Shown piece by piece: positions 21,057 to 29,247 of a DNA stretch of 42,395 nt; position 1 is the first letter of the stretch; each line of letters starts with the position of its first letter. A model generated the notes under the pieces. It saw nothing but the letters and a program-made list of their open reading frames with translations. It was not told the origin of the DNA and ran no database searches. A program made the translations under genes and the position numbers. Origin of the DNA: a virus. The DNA lies in IMG/VR virus record IMGVR_UViG_3300044951_000691, positions 1-42,395 of that record. One strand, written 5' to 3'.

Positions 21057-21378
21057 TGGTGATACGGTAATCGTAATGACCGAAAGTCAAGCAAATAATA
21101 TCAATGCATTGTTTCGAAATTTAAAAAAAGATAACAAGAAACAATTAGCTATTTCGGATTCATTAAAATCAATTGTAAAAGTATTTGACCAAGATAAGAT
21201 TATTTATGTGCAGTCATTAGACAAGGCACAGAAGTCATATATGTTAAGTGAAGAGGAGAACAAAATATTGCTTCAAACACAACAATCATTAAAAATAGGT
21301 AGATTTGCGCAAGATATTAGTGTTCTTACACTTATGTTTACAGTTGTAGTATTATTAAAAATATCATTTATTAAATAA
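20950..21378 (+). CDS. Exported coiled-coil protein with C-terminal membrane span, 142 aa
   Basis: The N-terminus (KLSLILVLIFLFSWNLSLTAQ, residues about 7-27, broken by few polar residues) is a clear signal peptide; a helical periplasmic part follows, and a hydrophobic end (SVLTLMFTVVVLLKISF) anchors it. It begins inside the preceding gene (107-base overlap). Embedded genes of this type are typical of spanin pairs, though a second spanin is encoded at 21845. Confidence 0.65.
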   Translation: MKNCKNKLSLILVLIFLFSWNLSLTAQTYPKKKIINGDTVIVMTESQANNINALFRNLKKDNKKQLAISDSLKSIVKVFDQDKIIYVQSLDKAQKSYMLSEEENKILLQTQQSLKIGRFAQDISVLTLMFTVVVLLKISFIK

Positions 21379-21380
21379 CA

Positions 21381-21848
21381 ATGAAGCTATCAGAACATTT
21401 AGATTTATCCGAGGTTACTCGATCAGACTCAGCTAAAAGAAATGGCATAAGTAATATGCCAACACCTGAGCACACAGACAACTTAGTATTATTGGCTAAT
21501 AAAGTATTTGAGCCAATACGTAATCACTTTAAAGTACCTATTCTTATCTCAAGTGGGTATCGTTCAAAAGAATTAAATTCTAAAATTGGAGGATCATTAA
21601 CAAGCCAACATTGCTCAGGTGAAGCATTGGATATTGACATGGATGGTTCGTCTAGTGGCGTAACTAACAAAATGATATTTGATTACATTAAAGATAACTT
21701 AAACTTTGATCAATTAATTTTTGAGTTTGGCACTCAAACAAATCCTGATTGGGTCCATGTATCATATGAATCATCTGGAAAACAACGCAAGCAAGTATTA
21801 AGGGCAAGTAAATCAGGAGGAAAAACTTCATATGCCCCATATAAATGA
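21381..21848 (+). CDS. Endolysin, peptidase M15 family
   Basis: 155 residues matching the M15 (D-Ala-D-Ala / L-Ala-D-Glu peptidase) fold: ILISSGYRSKELN (54-66), SQHCSGEALDID (75-86) with zinc ligands His77 and Asp84, and a third ligand in NPDWVHVSYE (121-130, His126). It cuts peptide cross-links of peptidoglycan at lysis, or locally at entry. No signal peptide, so release depends on a holin. It overlaps the spanin gene by 4 bases. Confidence 0.92.
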   Translation: MKLSEHLDLSEVTRSDSAKRNGISNMPTPEHTDNLVLLANKVFEPIRNHFKVPILISSGYRSKELNSKIGGSLTSQHCSGEALDIDMDGSSSGVTNKMIFDYIKDNLNFDQLIFEFGTQTNPDWVHVSYESSGKQRKQVLRASKSGGKTSYAPYK

Positions 21849-22306
21849 AAAATTTAAAATACTTACTCGGCATTCTGTCGATTTCATTAATGTTTTCTTG
21901 CAAACCGTTACATTCTGTAACGACTACGAAAGAAATTGTACGTATAGATACCGTACGTGATTACAAAGTAATTACAAAATTCCAAGCTGTTCATGACACT
22001 TTGACCATAGATAATCCATGCGACTCTTCTGGCATCTTAGCGAACTTTTATACTAAGATTAAGGTACCACAAGGCAAGATAATAATTCGTTCCGTACAGG
22101 GCAAGATTCAAGCCACAGTGGATATTGATTCTATTGAGTCTGTATACCAAGATAAGTATAAATCTAAATCAACAACTAGTACGCACAAGAGTGAAAAAGT
22201 TATACGTACAAATGAGATTCCTAAATGGGTAATTTGGTTTATGGCTATAAGTGGAGTTTTGTCATTTTTATATATTAGAGAGAAAGTTAGTATTTTTGTA
22301 AAATAA
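21845..22306 (+). CDS. Unimolecular spanin (u-spanin) candidate
   Basis: 153 residues with both features of a one-protein spanin: a lipoprotein signal ending in LSISLMFSC (Cys19) and a C-terminal inner-membrane span (about 127-144, WVIWFMAISGVLSFLY) with a basic end. The part between is periplasmic and beta-rich. Such proteins link the outer and inner membranes and fuse them in the last step of lysis of Gram-negative hosts. Its place directly after the endolysin supports this. Confidence 0.78.
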   Translation: MKNLKYLLGILSISLMFSCKPLHSVTTTKEIVRIDTVRDYKVITKFQAVHDTLTIDNPCDSSGILANFYTKIKVPQGKIIIRSVQGKIQATVDIDSIESVYQDKYKSKSTTSTHKSEKVIRTNEIPKWVIWFMAISGVLSFLYIREKVSIFVK

Positions 22307-22323
22307 CTACCAAAGAATAATAA

Positions 22324-25300
22324 ATGGCAAGGATAAGTACGTACCCTAATGATACAAACGTAACAGGTCTCGATAAGTGGATAGGCAGCGACGCCGATAA
22401 TTCAAACATTACCAAGAACTTTACAGCCGATGCAGTAGCATCTTATTACAATAGGGTATCAAAGATTGATACAGGGTATTTCTCATGGGAGTTTGTCCCT
22501 GATTTGGCTCCTGCTGTTCAGTCATCAATGACATTTGAGAAAGTAGGTTGGACTAACAATACCATTAACTTAACAGGACTTGGTGGCGTGATTAGAGTAT
22601 CTAATCTAACGCTTGCTAACACTGTACCGGGGACATTTATTGAGAACGAATGGGTTAATAAAATTTTATTAGTTCATATCCCACAAAGCCCTAGTTTATA
22701 CGCATTCTACAGAGTAGATGCGGTAGTTCAAGATGGGTGGTTCTATTTATTGACATTAACATTTTTAGATGGGAACAATAGTGTCATTCAAAGAAATGAC
22801 CCTGTTGCTTTTGGTATTTTCTCTGCTATTGCAGGGACAAGTGGTACCTCAGGCACATCGGGAACAAGTGGTACAACAGGTACTAGCGGTACGTCGGGAA
22901 CGAGTGGCACATCAGGCACTACGGGCACGAGTGGCACGTCAGGAACGAGTGGCACATCAGCAACTAGTGGAACAACAGGTACTTCAGGTACAAGTGGTAG
23001 CTCAGGTACATCTGCAACCTCAGGAACATCGGGTACAAATGGTACAGGAGGAACATCGGGTACGTCAGGTACGTCTGCGACCTCAGGTACAACAGGTACG
23101 TCAGGAACATCCGCAACTTCAGGAACATCAGGCTCATCAGGTAATACCGGTGATAGATATGCGACCACATCAACAACGACATTTACCTTAGGTAATGCAG
23201 GTACGATAACTGTAGGATTGGGATTAGCTTATACAGCAGCTCAATCTATTATCGTTGTTTATGATGCGAGTAACTTTCAAGAATGCGAGGTTATTGCTTA
23301 TAATCCAGCAACGGGTGCTTTACAATTTGCCGCACCAACAAGAACTGCTGGAGGTGGCACATATAGTTTATGGACAGTCAACCTTGACGGTGCTAGTGGT
23401 GGCGATGGTTCATCGGGTACAAGTGGTACAAGTGGCTCATCAGCAACATCAGGCACGTCGGGTACAAGTGGTACAACAGGAACGAGCGGTAGCTCAGGCA
23501 CGAGTGCGACTAGTGGTACTTCAGGTACAACAGGAGTTGATGGAACGAGTGGAACGAGTGGTACATCAGGAACTACAGGTACTAGTGGTACGTCGGGCAC
23601 GTCAGGAACGACAGGAACGTCAGGAACTTCAGCTACATCAGGCACATCGGGTACGACAGGTACCTCAGGTTCTAGCGGTACGAGTGGTACGACAGGAAGC
23701 AGTGGCACGAGTGGCACGAGTGGTGTTGATGGAACAAGTGGAAGTAGTGGTGTAGATGGAACGAGTGGTACGAGTGGAACAAGTGGCACATCAGGTACAG
23801 CAGGTACATCAGGGCGTAATGGTATTGACGGGTCATCAGGAGCAGCAATTGTTAACTGGTATGGTGCTTTTACAAGCACAGTTACACAAACAGTTTCAGG
23901 CGCAAATACAGCCACAGCTATTACATATACTAATGTTGAGTTATCAAATGGTATTGTATTTAGTGGTTCCCAAATTACCGTTCAACATACAGGTATATAT
24001 GAGATTGGTTATTCTCTTCAATTAGAAAAAACATCTGGTGGTTCAGCTGTTGATGTTGATATTTGGTTAAAGAAAAATGGTACTAATATTATTAGAACCG
24101 ATTCTGTTATAGGGCTAGTTTCTAACTCAGCGAAACAATTACCATTTGTATCTATTATAGATAGTGCAAGTGCTAATGACTACTATGAGGTTTACTTCTC
24201 ATCAACAAGTCCTAACGTACAAATAACTGCTATTTCAGCAACTGGTATCCACCCGGCAGCACCTTCTATCATCACCAACATTAAACAAATTGGTGTGTCG
24301 GTTGGATCAACCTCAGGAACCTCAGGAACCTCAGGTGCACAAGGAACTAGCGGTGCTAGTGGTACATCAGGCACATCGGGTACGTCAGGTGCTCAGGGTA
24401 CAAGTGGAGCGAGCGGTTCATCAGGTACCTCAGGTACAAGTGGACTAGCAGGCACATCAACTCGTGTTGAGCAGAACTTTACAGCTACAGCAGGTCAGAC
24501 TACATTCACCATTACAGGTGGGTATACCATTGGTCTTATTGACGTGTACATTAACGGTGCTCGCCTTTTGCCAACTGACTATACAGCGACTAACGGCACG
24601 ACAGTAGTATTAGGCACACCTGCATTGCTAAACGATGCGGTGACCGTGCTAAACTATACTTCTAGCATTGCAGCACTACCTACATCTAGAGATGTGTTTG
24701 ACTACACAGCAACAGCTGCTCAGACAACTTTCACAGTTAGCGGAGGCTACACAGTAGGCTTGCTAGATGTGTATGTCAACGGTTCTAAGCTTACGCCTGC
24801 TGAGGTGACAGCGACCAATGGCACAACCTTTGTGTTGACAGTTGCTTCGGTAGTTGGGGATCAAGTTCAAGCTATCCGATACAACTCATCAATTAATGGT
24901 GTGTCAGGAAGCGGTACGGCAAACTATGTATCTAAGTTTACTGCGAGTGGTACGATTGGGAATAGTAGTATTCAAGATAGTGGTTCTGCTTTGTCATTTG
25001 GTGTCGCATCTACTTTTTTAGATATTGTAAACATAGGAACTGCTGGTACTGAAAGACTAAATATATTTGGAGCAGGTTCTCAATATATAAATATTAAAAA
25101 TACTACAACAAATGCAGATATGTTTGTTGGTATGTCATCAGGACTTGCTGCTGCTTATATTGGTACTGGTAGTTCAAATCCTTTTGTATTTGTAACTGCT
25201 GGAACCGAACGTATGCGGATAAATGCTGATGGCAACATTAGTATGACTGGAACTTTAAATGTTCAAGGAAATTTAATGGGGCAACTTACAGCTGATAATG

Positions 25301-25983
25301 CTCCATTATTTAAAGTTGTATCTGGGGCTTCTACAAGTACAAGAAGTGGTATTGCAATTAAAGATTCTTGGAATGGCAGTACTAATACTGGCAGTTTTAT
25401 GTACTTTTTTGTTGGTACTGGCTCAGGAGAAAGAGAGGCATTGCGGATTACGAATGCAGGAGATGTTTTAATGGGTAAAAGTGCTGAAAATGCAGGTGTA
25501 GCTGGATTCCAATATCGTGGGGCAGCTCCTGGACTTGTTCAAATTACAAGGGATGGTGGCGAGTCTTTACAATTGTGGAGATACACATCAAACGGGAAAA
25601 TGTTAGTATTTTATTATAATGGTGCGGAAGTGGGTTCAATTTCGTCAAATACAAATTCTTTACCATCTGACTTAAACTTCAAAAAAGATATAAGTAATAT
25701 TTCAATAGGTTTAAATCTTGTTAATAAATTAAGACCAGTTCATTATAGACACAAATTAGATGAAGATAATGAGGCTTTATCAAATGGTATTATTGCTCAA
25801 GAATTAGAGCAATCATTATTAGATTGTGGTATTGAAAAAAATACTCTTTTAATGTTGCAACATAAGCCAAATGAAAAGGAAAACGAATCTCAATATTGGG
25901 TAGATTATACTAAAATGATTCCTATTTTGATTAAGTCCATCCAAGAACTTTCTGCCAAAATAACCATCTTAGAAAATAAATAG
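22324..25983 (+). CDS. Giant tail fibre with Gly-Ser-Thr tracts, jelly-roll-like domain and S74 chaperone domain
   Basis: 1219 residues. Residues 1-170 are a probable virion-attachment part. GTSGTSG-type tracts lie at about 171-272, 357-506 and 661-713, separated by a small beta domain (273-356) and a C1q/BclA-like jelly-roll domain (about 510-650, ending in an SIITNIKQIG-like strand). Two similar beta modules follow (about 717-785 and 795-865, each with TTFT-x-x-GGYT-x-GL-x-DVY-x-NG). The C-terminus is an S74 intramolecular chaperone (SDLNFKKDI, IIAQELEQS, then a coiled coil), which trimerises the fibre and cuts itself off. It should bind the host. Confidence 0.9.
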   Translation: MARISTYPNDTNVTGLDKWIGSDADNSNITKNFTADAVASYYNRVSKIDTGYFSWEFVPDLAPAVQSSMTFEKVGWTNNTINLTGLGGVIRVSNLTLANTVPGTFIENEWVNKILLVHIPQSPSLYAFYRVDAVVQDGWFYLLTLTFLDGNNSVIQRNDPVAFGIFSAIAGTSGTSGTSGTSGTTGTSGTSGTSGTSGTTGTSGTSGTSGTSATSGTTGTSGTSGSSGTSATSGTSGTNGTGGTSGTSGTSATSGTTGTSGTSATSGTSGSSGNTGDRYATTSTTTFTLGNAGTITVGLGLAYTAAQSIIVVYDASNFQECEVIAYNPATGALQFAAPTRTAGGGTYSLWTVNLDGASGGDGSSGTSGTSGSSATSGTSGTSGTTGTSGSSGTSATSGTSGTTGVDGTSGTSGTSGTTGTSGTSGTSGTTGTSGTSATSGTSGTTGTSGSSGTSGTTGSSGTSGTSGVDGTSGSSGVDGTSGTSGTSGTSGTAGTSGRNGIDGSSGAAIVNWYGAFTSTVTQTVSGANTATAITYTNVELSNGIVFSGSQITVQHTGIYEIGYSLQLEKTSGGSAVDVDIWLKKNGTNIIRTDSVIGLVSNSAKQLPFVSIIDSASANDYYEVYFSSTSPNVQITAISATGIHPAAPSIITNIKQIGVSVGSTSGTSGTSGAQGTSGASGTSGTSGTSGAQGTSGASGSSGTSGTSGLAGTSTRVEQNFTATAGQTTFTITGGYTIGLIDVYINGARLLPTDYTATNGTTVVLGTPALLNDAVTVLNYTSSIAALPTSRDVFDYTATAAQTTFTVSGGYTVGLLDVYVNGSKLTPAEVTATNGTTFVLTVASVVGDQVQAIRYNSSINGVSGSGTANYVSKFTASGTIGNSSIQDSGSALSFGVASTFLDIVNIGTAGTERLNIFGAGSQYINIKNTTTNADMFVGMSSGLAAAYIGTGSSNPFVFVTAGTERMRINADGNISMTGTLNVQGNLMGQLTADNAPLFKVVSGASTSTRSGIAIKDSWNGSTNTGSFMYFFVGTGSGEREALRITNAGDVLMGKSAENAGVAGFQYRGAAPGLVQITRDGGESLQLWRYTSNGKMLVFYYNGAEVGSISSNTNSLPSDLNFKKDISNISIGLNLVNKLRPVHYRHKLDEDNEALSNGIIAQELEQSLLDCGIEKNTLLMLQHKPNEKENESQYWVDYTKMIPILIKSIQELSAKITILENK
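22834..23139 (+). repeat. GTSG-coding tract 1
   Basis: Degenerate 9-base units coding Gly-Thr-Ser, with occasional Ala, Asn and Gly. Codons vary, so the tract is under protein-level selection rather than only DNA slippage. Confidence 0.85.
23392..23840 (+). repeat. GTSG-coding tract 2
   Basis: About 150 residues of Gly-Thr-Ser or Gly-Ser-Ser units with inserted G-V-D-G turns and an R-N-G-I-D-G end. The longest of the three tracts in the fibre gene. Confidence 0.85.
24306..24462 (+). repeat. GTSG-coding tract 3
   Basis: About 50 residues of Gly-Thr-Ser units with A-Q-G and L-A-G breaks, between the jelly-roll-like domain and the twin beta modules. Confidence 0.8.
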
Positions 25984-25985
25984 TT

Positions 25986-27002
25986 ATGACAAAAATATCG
26001 AATCAATATAGTTTAACCAATGTCCTCACCGCTGATGTAGTTAATGGCAGGGTGGGGGTAAATAATGGCAGCCCAACCGTAGCTTTGGATGTGACAGGGG
26101 CGGGGAAGTTTTCGAATGTTGTAACGGCAACAAGAGGAAGTTTTGCTCCATCATTTATTGCAATAGGTAGTAGTGCGGGAAATGGACAGATTCAAATAAG
26201 TAATAGTGCCAATTATGTAATCGGAGCAGGTACTGATTATGGTGGAATGAGTTTTACTGTAGGAGGAGGCGAAAGATTAAATATACTTAACAATGGAAGC
26301 GTAGGTATTGGAACGAGTTCTCCTCCACATAATTTATCAGTAAAAGGAAGTAGTGCTACGGATATGATATCTTGGACAGACAATGTAAATAATACTGGTT
26401 ATTTGGGTATTCGTGGAGGTGGCGTAGTTTGGATGAATGCTGATAATAATTTAGTATTTGCAACTGCGGCTACCGAACGTATGCGGATTACGAGTGGGGG
26501 GGATTTATATTTTGGAAGTTCTAGTATTACTACCGCAACAACATCAATATATCTTGAAAAAGCAGGTGGAGATATAATTCAAGTTTTTCCATATAGTAGC
26601 GGTTCAAGTGTTTTACAATATTATTATAGACAAAATGGTGCATTAGTTGGTTCAATTAGTTATAACGGAGCAACAGTTTTATTTAATGGTACTTCTGATT
26701 ATAGACTTAAAGAAGATTTAAAAGATTATAATGGATTAGAAATTATAAATAAATTAAAAACTTATAACTTTATTTGGAAAGATACTAATGTAAGAGATTA
26801 TGGAGTAATGGCTCATGAACTACAACAGGTGTTGCCAAATTATGTAACAGGAGAAAAAGATGCTTTAAATAAAGATGGAAGTATTAGTCCACAAGCGGTT
26901 GACTATTCTAAAGTAGTTCCCGTTTTAATCAAGTCCATCCAAGAACTCTCTGCCGACTTAACATCCGCTAAACAAGAAATAGAATTATTAAAAGCAAAGT
27001 AA
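25986..27002 (+). CDS. Second S74 fibre protein, 338 aa
   Basis: Begins MTKISNQYSLTNVLTADVV and carries beta-helix-like repeats of the kind N-x-SVGIGTSSP and TERMRITSGGD. A C-terminal S74 domain has SDYRLKEDL, the VMAHELQQVLP motif, VDYSKVVPVLIKSIQEL and a terminal coiled coil. It lacks Gly-Thr-Ser tracts. Paralogous to the fibre proteins on either side; separated from the first by 2 bases and from the third by 1 base. Confidence 0.9.
   Translation: MTKISNQYSLTNVLTADVVNGRVGVNNGSPTVALDVTGAGKFSNVVTATRGSFAPSFIAIGSSAGNGQIQISNSANYVIGAGTDYGGMSFTVGGGERLNILNNGSVGIGTSSPPHNLSVKGSSATDMISWTDNVNNTGYLGIRGGGVVWMNADNNLVFATAATERMRITSGGDLYFGSSSITTATTSIYLEKAGGDIIQVFPYSSGSSVLQYYYRQNGALVGSISYNGATVLFNGTSDYRLKEDLKDYNGLEIINKLKTYNFIWKDTNVRDYGVMAHELQQVLPNYVTGEKDALNKDGSISPQAVDYSKVVPVLIKSIQELSADLTSAKQEIELLKAK
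26471..26497 (+). repeat. 27-base identity shared with 27486-27512
   Basis: Codes for TERMRITSG in both the second and third fibre genes and is identical over 27 bases, including synonymous positions. A shorter match (ACCGAACGTATGCGGAT) occurs at 25204-25220 in the first fibre gene. Confidence 0.85.
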
Positions 27003-27003
27003 T

Positions 27004-28149
27004 ATGTCAAAGAATACTCAATTAGGAAATTTAGTTAATGGGATATTTGTCGATTCAACAGGACGAGTTGGGGTGGGGACGCAGAGTCCGAATCATCCAT
27101 TAACCGTTAAAGCAGATTCATCAGCAAATGGCATAAATATTATAGCAGAAACAGGCGGTTTTGCACAATTATCATTAAGTAATGCTGGAAATACATTAAT
27201 TGGGAATGCTATTACTCAAGTACCAAATTCTACAAGTTTTGATATGTATTTTAGTACATATAATGGAACTTCTAGAACCACTAAAATGGTAATTAATGGA
27301 GCAGGCAACGTAGGTATTGGAACGACTTCGCCATCGGCACCATTACACGTTTTTTCAACTGCGGCAGTAACGGCTGTTTTTACAAGAGACTTGACTACTG
27401 ATGTATCTTTAAGAATATTATCAGATAATAGCGGAGCTATTTTAGACACGCAAGGTGTTCATAGTTTAAGATTTCAAACAAGCGATACCGAACGTATGCG
27501 GATTACGAGTGGTGGGAATATGTTAATGTCAAAAAATTCAGTTATTGGTATTAATACTGATGATGGTGCTGATGATGGGTATTTAGCTTTATCTGGTGCA
27601 AGTGCTGATGGTCCAACAAGAGGGGGATATATATATTTATCAGGCAATGAAAGGGCATCAGACCCTGGTCACGTAACTATAGGTGCAGGTAATGTTATTG
27701 GAATTGGTTCAGTTATTACATTTAGAACTGCTGGAACTGAAAGAATGCGACTTATTGGTAATGGAAGACTTCTTATTGGAACAAGTACAGACCAAGGTTA
27801 TTTGCTTTTTGTAAATGGAAATGCTGCTGGTACATCTGGTTTTGCAAACGTATCAGATGGAAGACTTAAGAAAGATATTGTACCTATTGAAAATGCATTA
27901 AATAAAGTAAATAAATTAAATGGAGTATCTTTTAATTGGGATAAAGATTCAAGAACTGACTTAACTTTAGATGATAATAATCATTTAGGATTAATTGCTC
28001 AAGATGTAGAAAAAATATTGCCACAGGTAGTATCAACAGGTGATGATGAACTTCAAACTAAAACTATTACCTATTCTGACATTGTGCCCGTATTGATTGA
28101 AGCAATAAAAGAATTATCTAAAGAAATAGAAATTTTAAAACAAAAATAA
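27004..28149 (+). CDS. Third S74 fibre protein, 381 aa
   Basis: MSKNTQLGNLVNGIFVDSTG, then beta-repeat segments (GNVGIGTTSPSAPLHVF, TERMRITSGGN), then a C-terminal S74 domain with SDGRLKKDIVPIENAL (catalytic-type Ser and Lys), LIAQDVEKILPQVV, ITYSDIVPVLIEAIKEL and a coiled coil. It has shared DNA stretches with the second fibre gene and probably provides an alternative or auxiliary receptor-binding tip. Confidence 0.9.
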   Translation: MSKNTQLGNLVNGIFVDSTGRVGVGTQSPNHPLTVKADSSANGINIIAETGGFAQLSLSNAGNTLIGNAITQVPNSTSFDMYFSTYNGTSRTTKMVINGAGNVGIGTTSPSAPLHVFSTAAVTAVFTRDLTTDVSLRILSDNSGAILDTQGVHSLRFQTSDTERMRITSGGNMLMSKNSVIGINTDDGADDGYLALSGASADGPTRGGYIYLSGNERASDPGHVTIGAGNVIGIGSVITFRTAGTERMRLIGNGRLLIGTSTDQGYLLFVNGNAAGTSGFANVSDGRLKKDIVPIENALNKVNKLNGVSFNWDKDSRTDLTLDDNNHLGLIAQDVEKILPQVVSTGDDELQTKTITYSDIVPVLIEAIKELSKEIEILKQK

Positions 28150-28151
28150 AT

Positions 28152-28472
28152 ATGACAAATTTTGCATGGAGCGTATACCAGCTCGATACAGTACCTCAAG
28201 AAGGAAATTTAATGGACGTGGTTATTGTAGTTCACTACGGCCGTACAGCAGTAGACGGAGAATACTCAGCATACTCATACGGAACAATGGCTTGCCAAAC
28301 TCCATCTGAGACAGACTTTACAGCCTACCCAGATTTAACATTCGACCAAGTATGTTCTTGGCTTGATGCAGGATTACCGGTAGCTGATATCGATGCAGGA
28401 TTACAGCAGGATATTGATAATCAAATCAATCCGCCGATTATTGTGCTCCCAATCCCTTGGTTAGTTGAATAA
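28152..28472 (+). CDS. DUF7936-like phage protein, 106 aa
   Basis: MTNFAWSVYQLDTVPQEGN, VVIVVHYGRTAVDGEYSAYS and LTFDQVCSWLDAGLP follow the pattern of small proteins placed after fibre genes in many aquatic phages (DUF7936-like). It may be a fibre-associated or virion protein. Its stop codon is part of a TAATTTTG element that may be the promoter of the homing gene. Confidence 0.72.
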   Translation: MTNFAWSVYQLDTVPQEGNLMDVVIVVHYGRTAVDGEYSAYSYGTMACQTPSETDFTAYPDLTFDQVCSWLDAGLPVADIDAGLQQDIDNQINPPIIVLPIPWLVE

Positions 28473-28477
28473 TTTTG
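28470..28477 (+). promoter_or_regulatory. Promoter -7 element TAATTTTG
   Basis: TAATTTTG includes the TAA stop of the preceding gene and lies 13 bases before the ATG of the GIY-YIG gene. No TTG at a proper distance upstream. Low-to-moderate support. Confidence 0.4.
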
Positions 28478-28490
28478 TTTATTTTTATGT

Positions 28491-29189
28491 ATGGCATACG
28501 TATATAGACATATCAGATTAGATAAACATGAGCCTTTTTATATTGGGATAGCAACTCATTTAAAAAGGGCTTATGATAAAAAATCAAGAAAAAATAAAAT
28601 ATGGCAAGTTATAGTTGCTAAATCTGACTATAGAATAGAAATATTGTTTGATGATTTAACAAGAGAAGAGGCTTTAGAAAAAGAAAAGGAACTGATTTTA
28701 TTATATGGTAGAATAGATAAAAAGACAGGCACACTATGTAATTTAACTGATGGTGGTGAAGATTTTCCAGGGCATTGGAATATAGGAAGAAAAGCATCTG
28801 AAGAAACAAAAGCTAAACTAAGAGAAGCAGCAAAGCATAAACCACCTAGAAGTGAAGAAGGTAATAAAAGAATATCACTTGCTTTAACAGGTAGACCTAA
28901 ATCAGAAGAACATAGAAGAAAGTTATCTGAACATTTTAAAGGTAAGTCTCAAGGTCCTTGGAAAGAGGAACAAAGAAAAAAGAATCTTGATTTTTGGATT
29001 AAAAAATATATCCCAATTGCTCAATATGATTTAGAAGATAATCTTATAAAAATTTGGGATAATAGAATACTTGCTAGTATTGAATTGGGATTAAAAAAAG
29101 ACATTATTAGGGAGTGTTTAAGAGGAAGAAAAAAGGAATATGGAGGTTATAAGTGGAAGAATTATACAACAACCGAAGCTCCTATTTAA
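28491..29189 (+). CDS. GIY-YIG homing endonuclease with NUMOD3 and NUMOD1 motifs
   Basis: 232 residues. YVYRHIRL (3-10) and EPFYIGIATHLKRAY (14-28) form the GIY-YIG core with Arg25, and EALEKEKELILLYGR (60-74) holds the catalytic Glu helix. GRKASEETKAKLREA (99-113) and GRPKSEEHRRKLSEH (134-148) are two NUMOD3 DNA-binding helices. PIAQYDLEDNLIKIW (175-189) to GGYKWKN is a NUMOD1 unit. The gene is very AT-rich and is enclosed by its own promoter element and terminator, so it is a mobile intruder after the fibre operon. Confidence 0.93.
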   Translation: MAYVYRHIRLDKHEPFYIGIATHLKRAYDKKSRKNKIWQVIVAKSDYRIEILFDDLTREEALEKEKELILLYGRIDKKTGTLCNLTDGGEDFPGHWNIGRKASEETKAKLREAAKHKPPRSEEGNKRISLALTGRPKSEEHRRKLSEHFKGKSQGPWKEEQRKKNLDFWIKKYIPIAQYDLEDNLIKIWDNRILASIELGLKKDIIRECLRGRKKEYGGYKWKNYTTTEAPI

Positions 29190-29200
29190 TTAGGAGTTTT
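29177..29200 (+). terminator. Hairpin terminator after the GIY-YIG gene
   Basis: CTCCTA (29179-29184), loop TTTAAT, TAGGAG (29191-29196), then TTTT. The stem includes the last codons and stop of the homing gene, and the T-run is the first part of the following promoter. Confidence 0.65.
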
Positions 29201-29220
29201 AATTGTTTTTAGTAATTTTG
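29197..29220 (+). promoter_or_regulatory. Promoter with an 18-base match to the one at 13578-13601
   Basis: TTTTAATTGTTTTTAGTA (29197-29214) runs into -7 element TAATTTTG (29213-29220), 27 bases before the ATG at 29248. The same 18 bases precede TATATTTG at 13594. A TTG about 20 bases upstream is lacking here, so the shared block itself may be recognised. Confidence 0.7.
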
Positions 29221-29247
29221 TAATGTAAAATTTAATAAACTATACAC

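Noticed and set aside
22788-23168. Long minus-strand frame rich in Pro-Asp-Val-Pro repeats
   Set aside because: It is the reverse of the Gly-Thr-Ser coding tract of the fibre gene; the repeat keeps the opposite frame open. The same holds for the minus frame at 23298-23915.
22769-23191. Plus-strand frame of 140 codons inside the fibre gene
   Set aside because: It is an out-of-frame reading of the same repeat DNA (Gln/Val/Ala-rich) with no independent support; likewise 23255-23755.
22834-24462. CRISPR-like array or simple tandem-repeat locus
   Set aside because: Units are 9-base coding repeats with varied codons, without unique spacers; they are part of one reading frame.
25204-27512. Diversity-generating retroelement template/variable repeats among the fibre genes
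   Set aside because: No reverse transcriptase is present in the window, and the shared stretches are identical rather than adenine-mutated copies.
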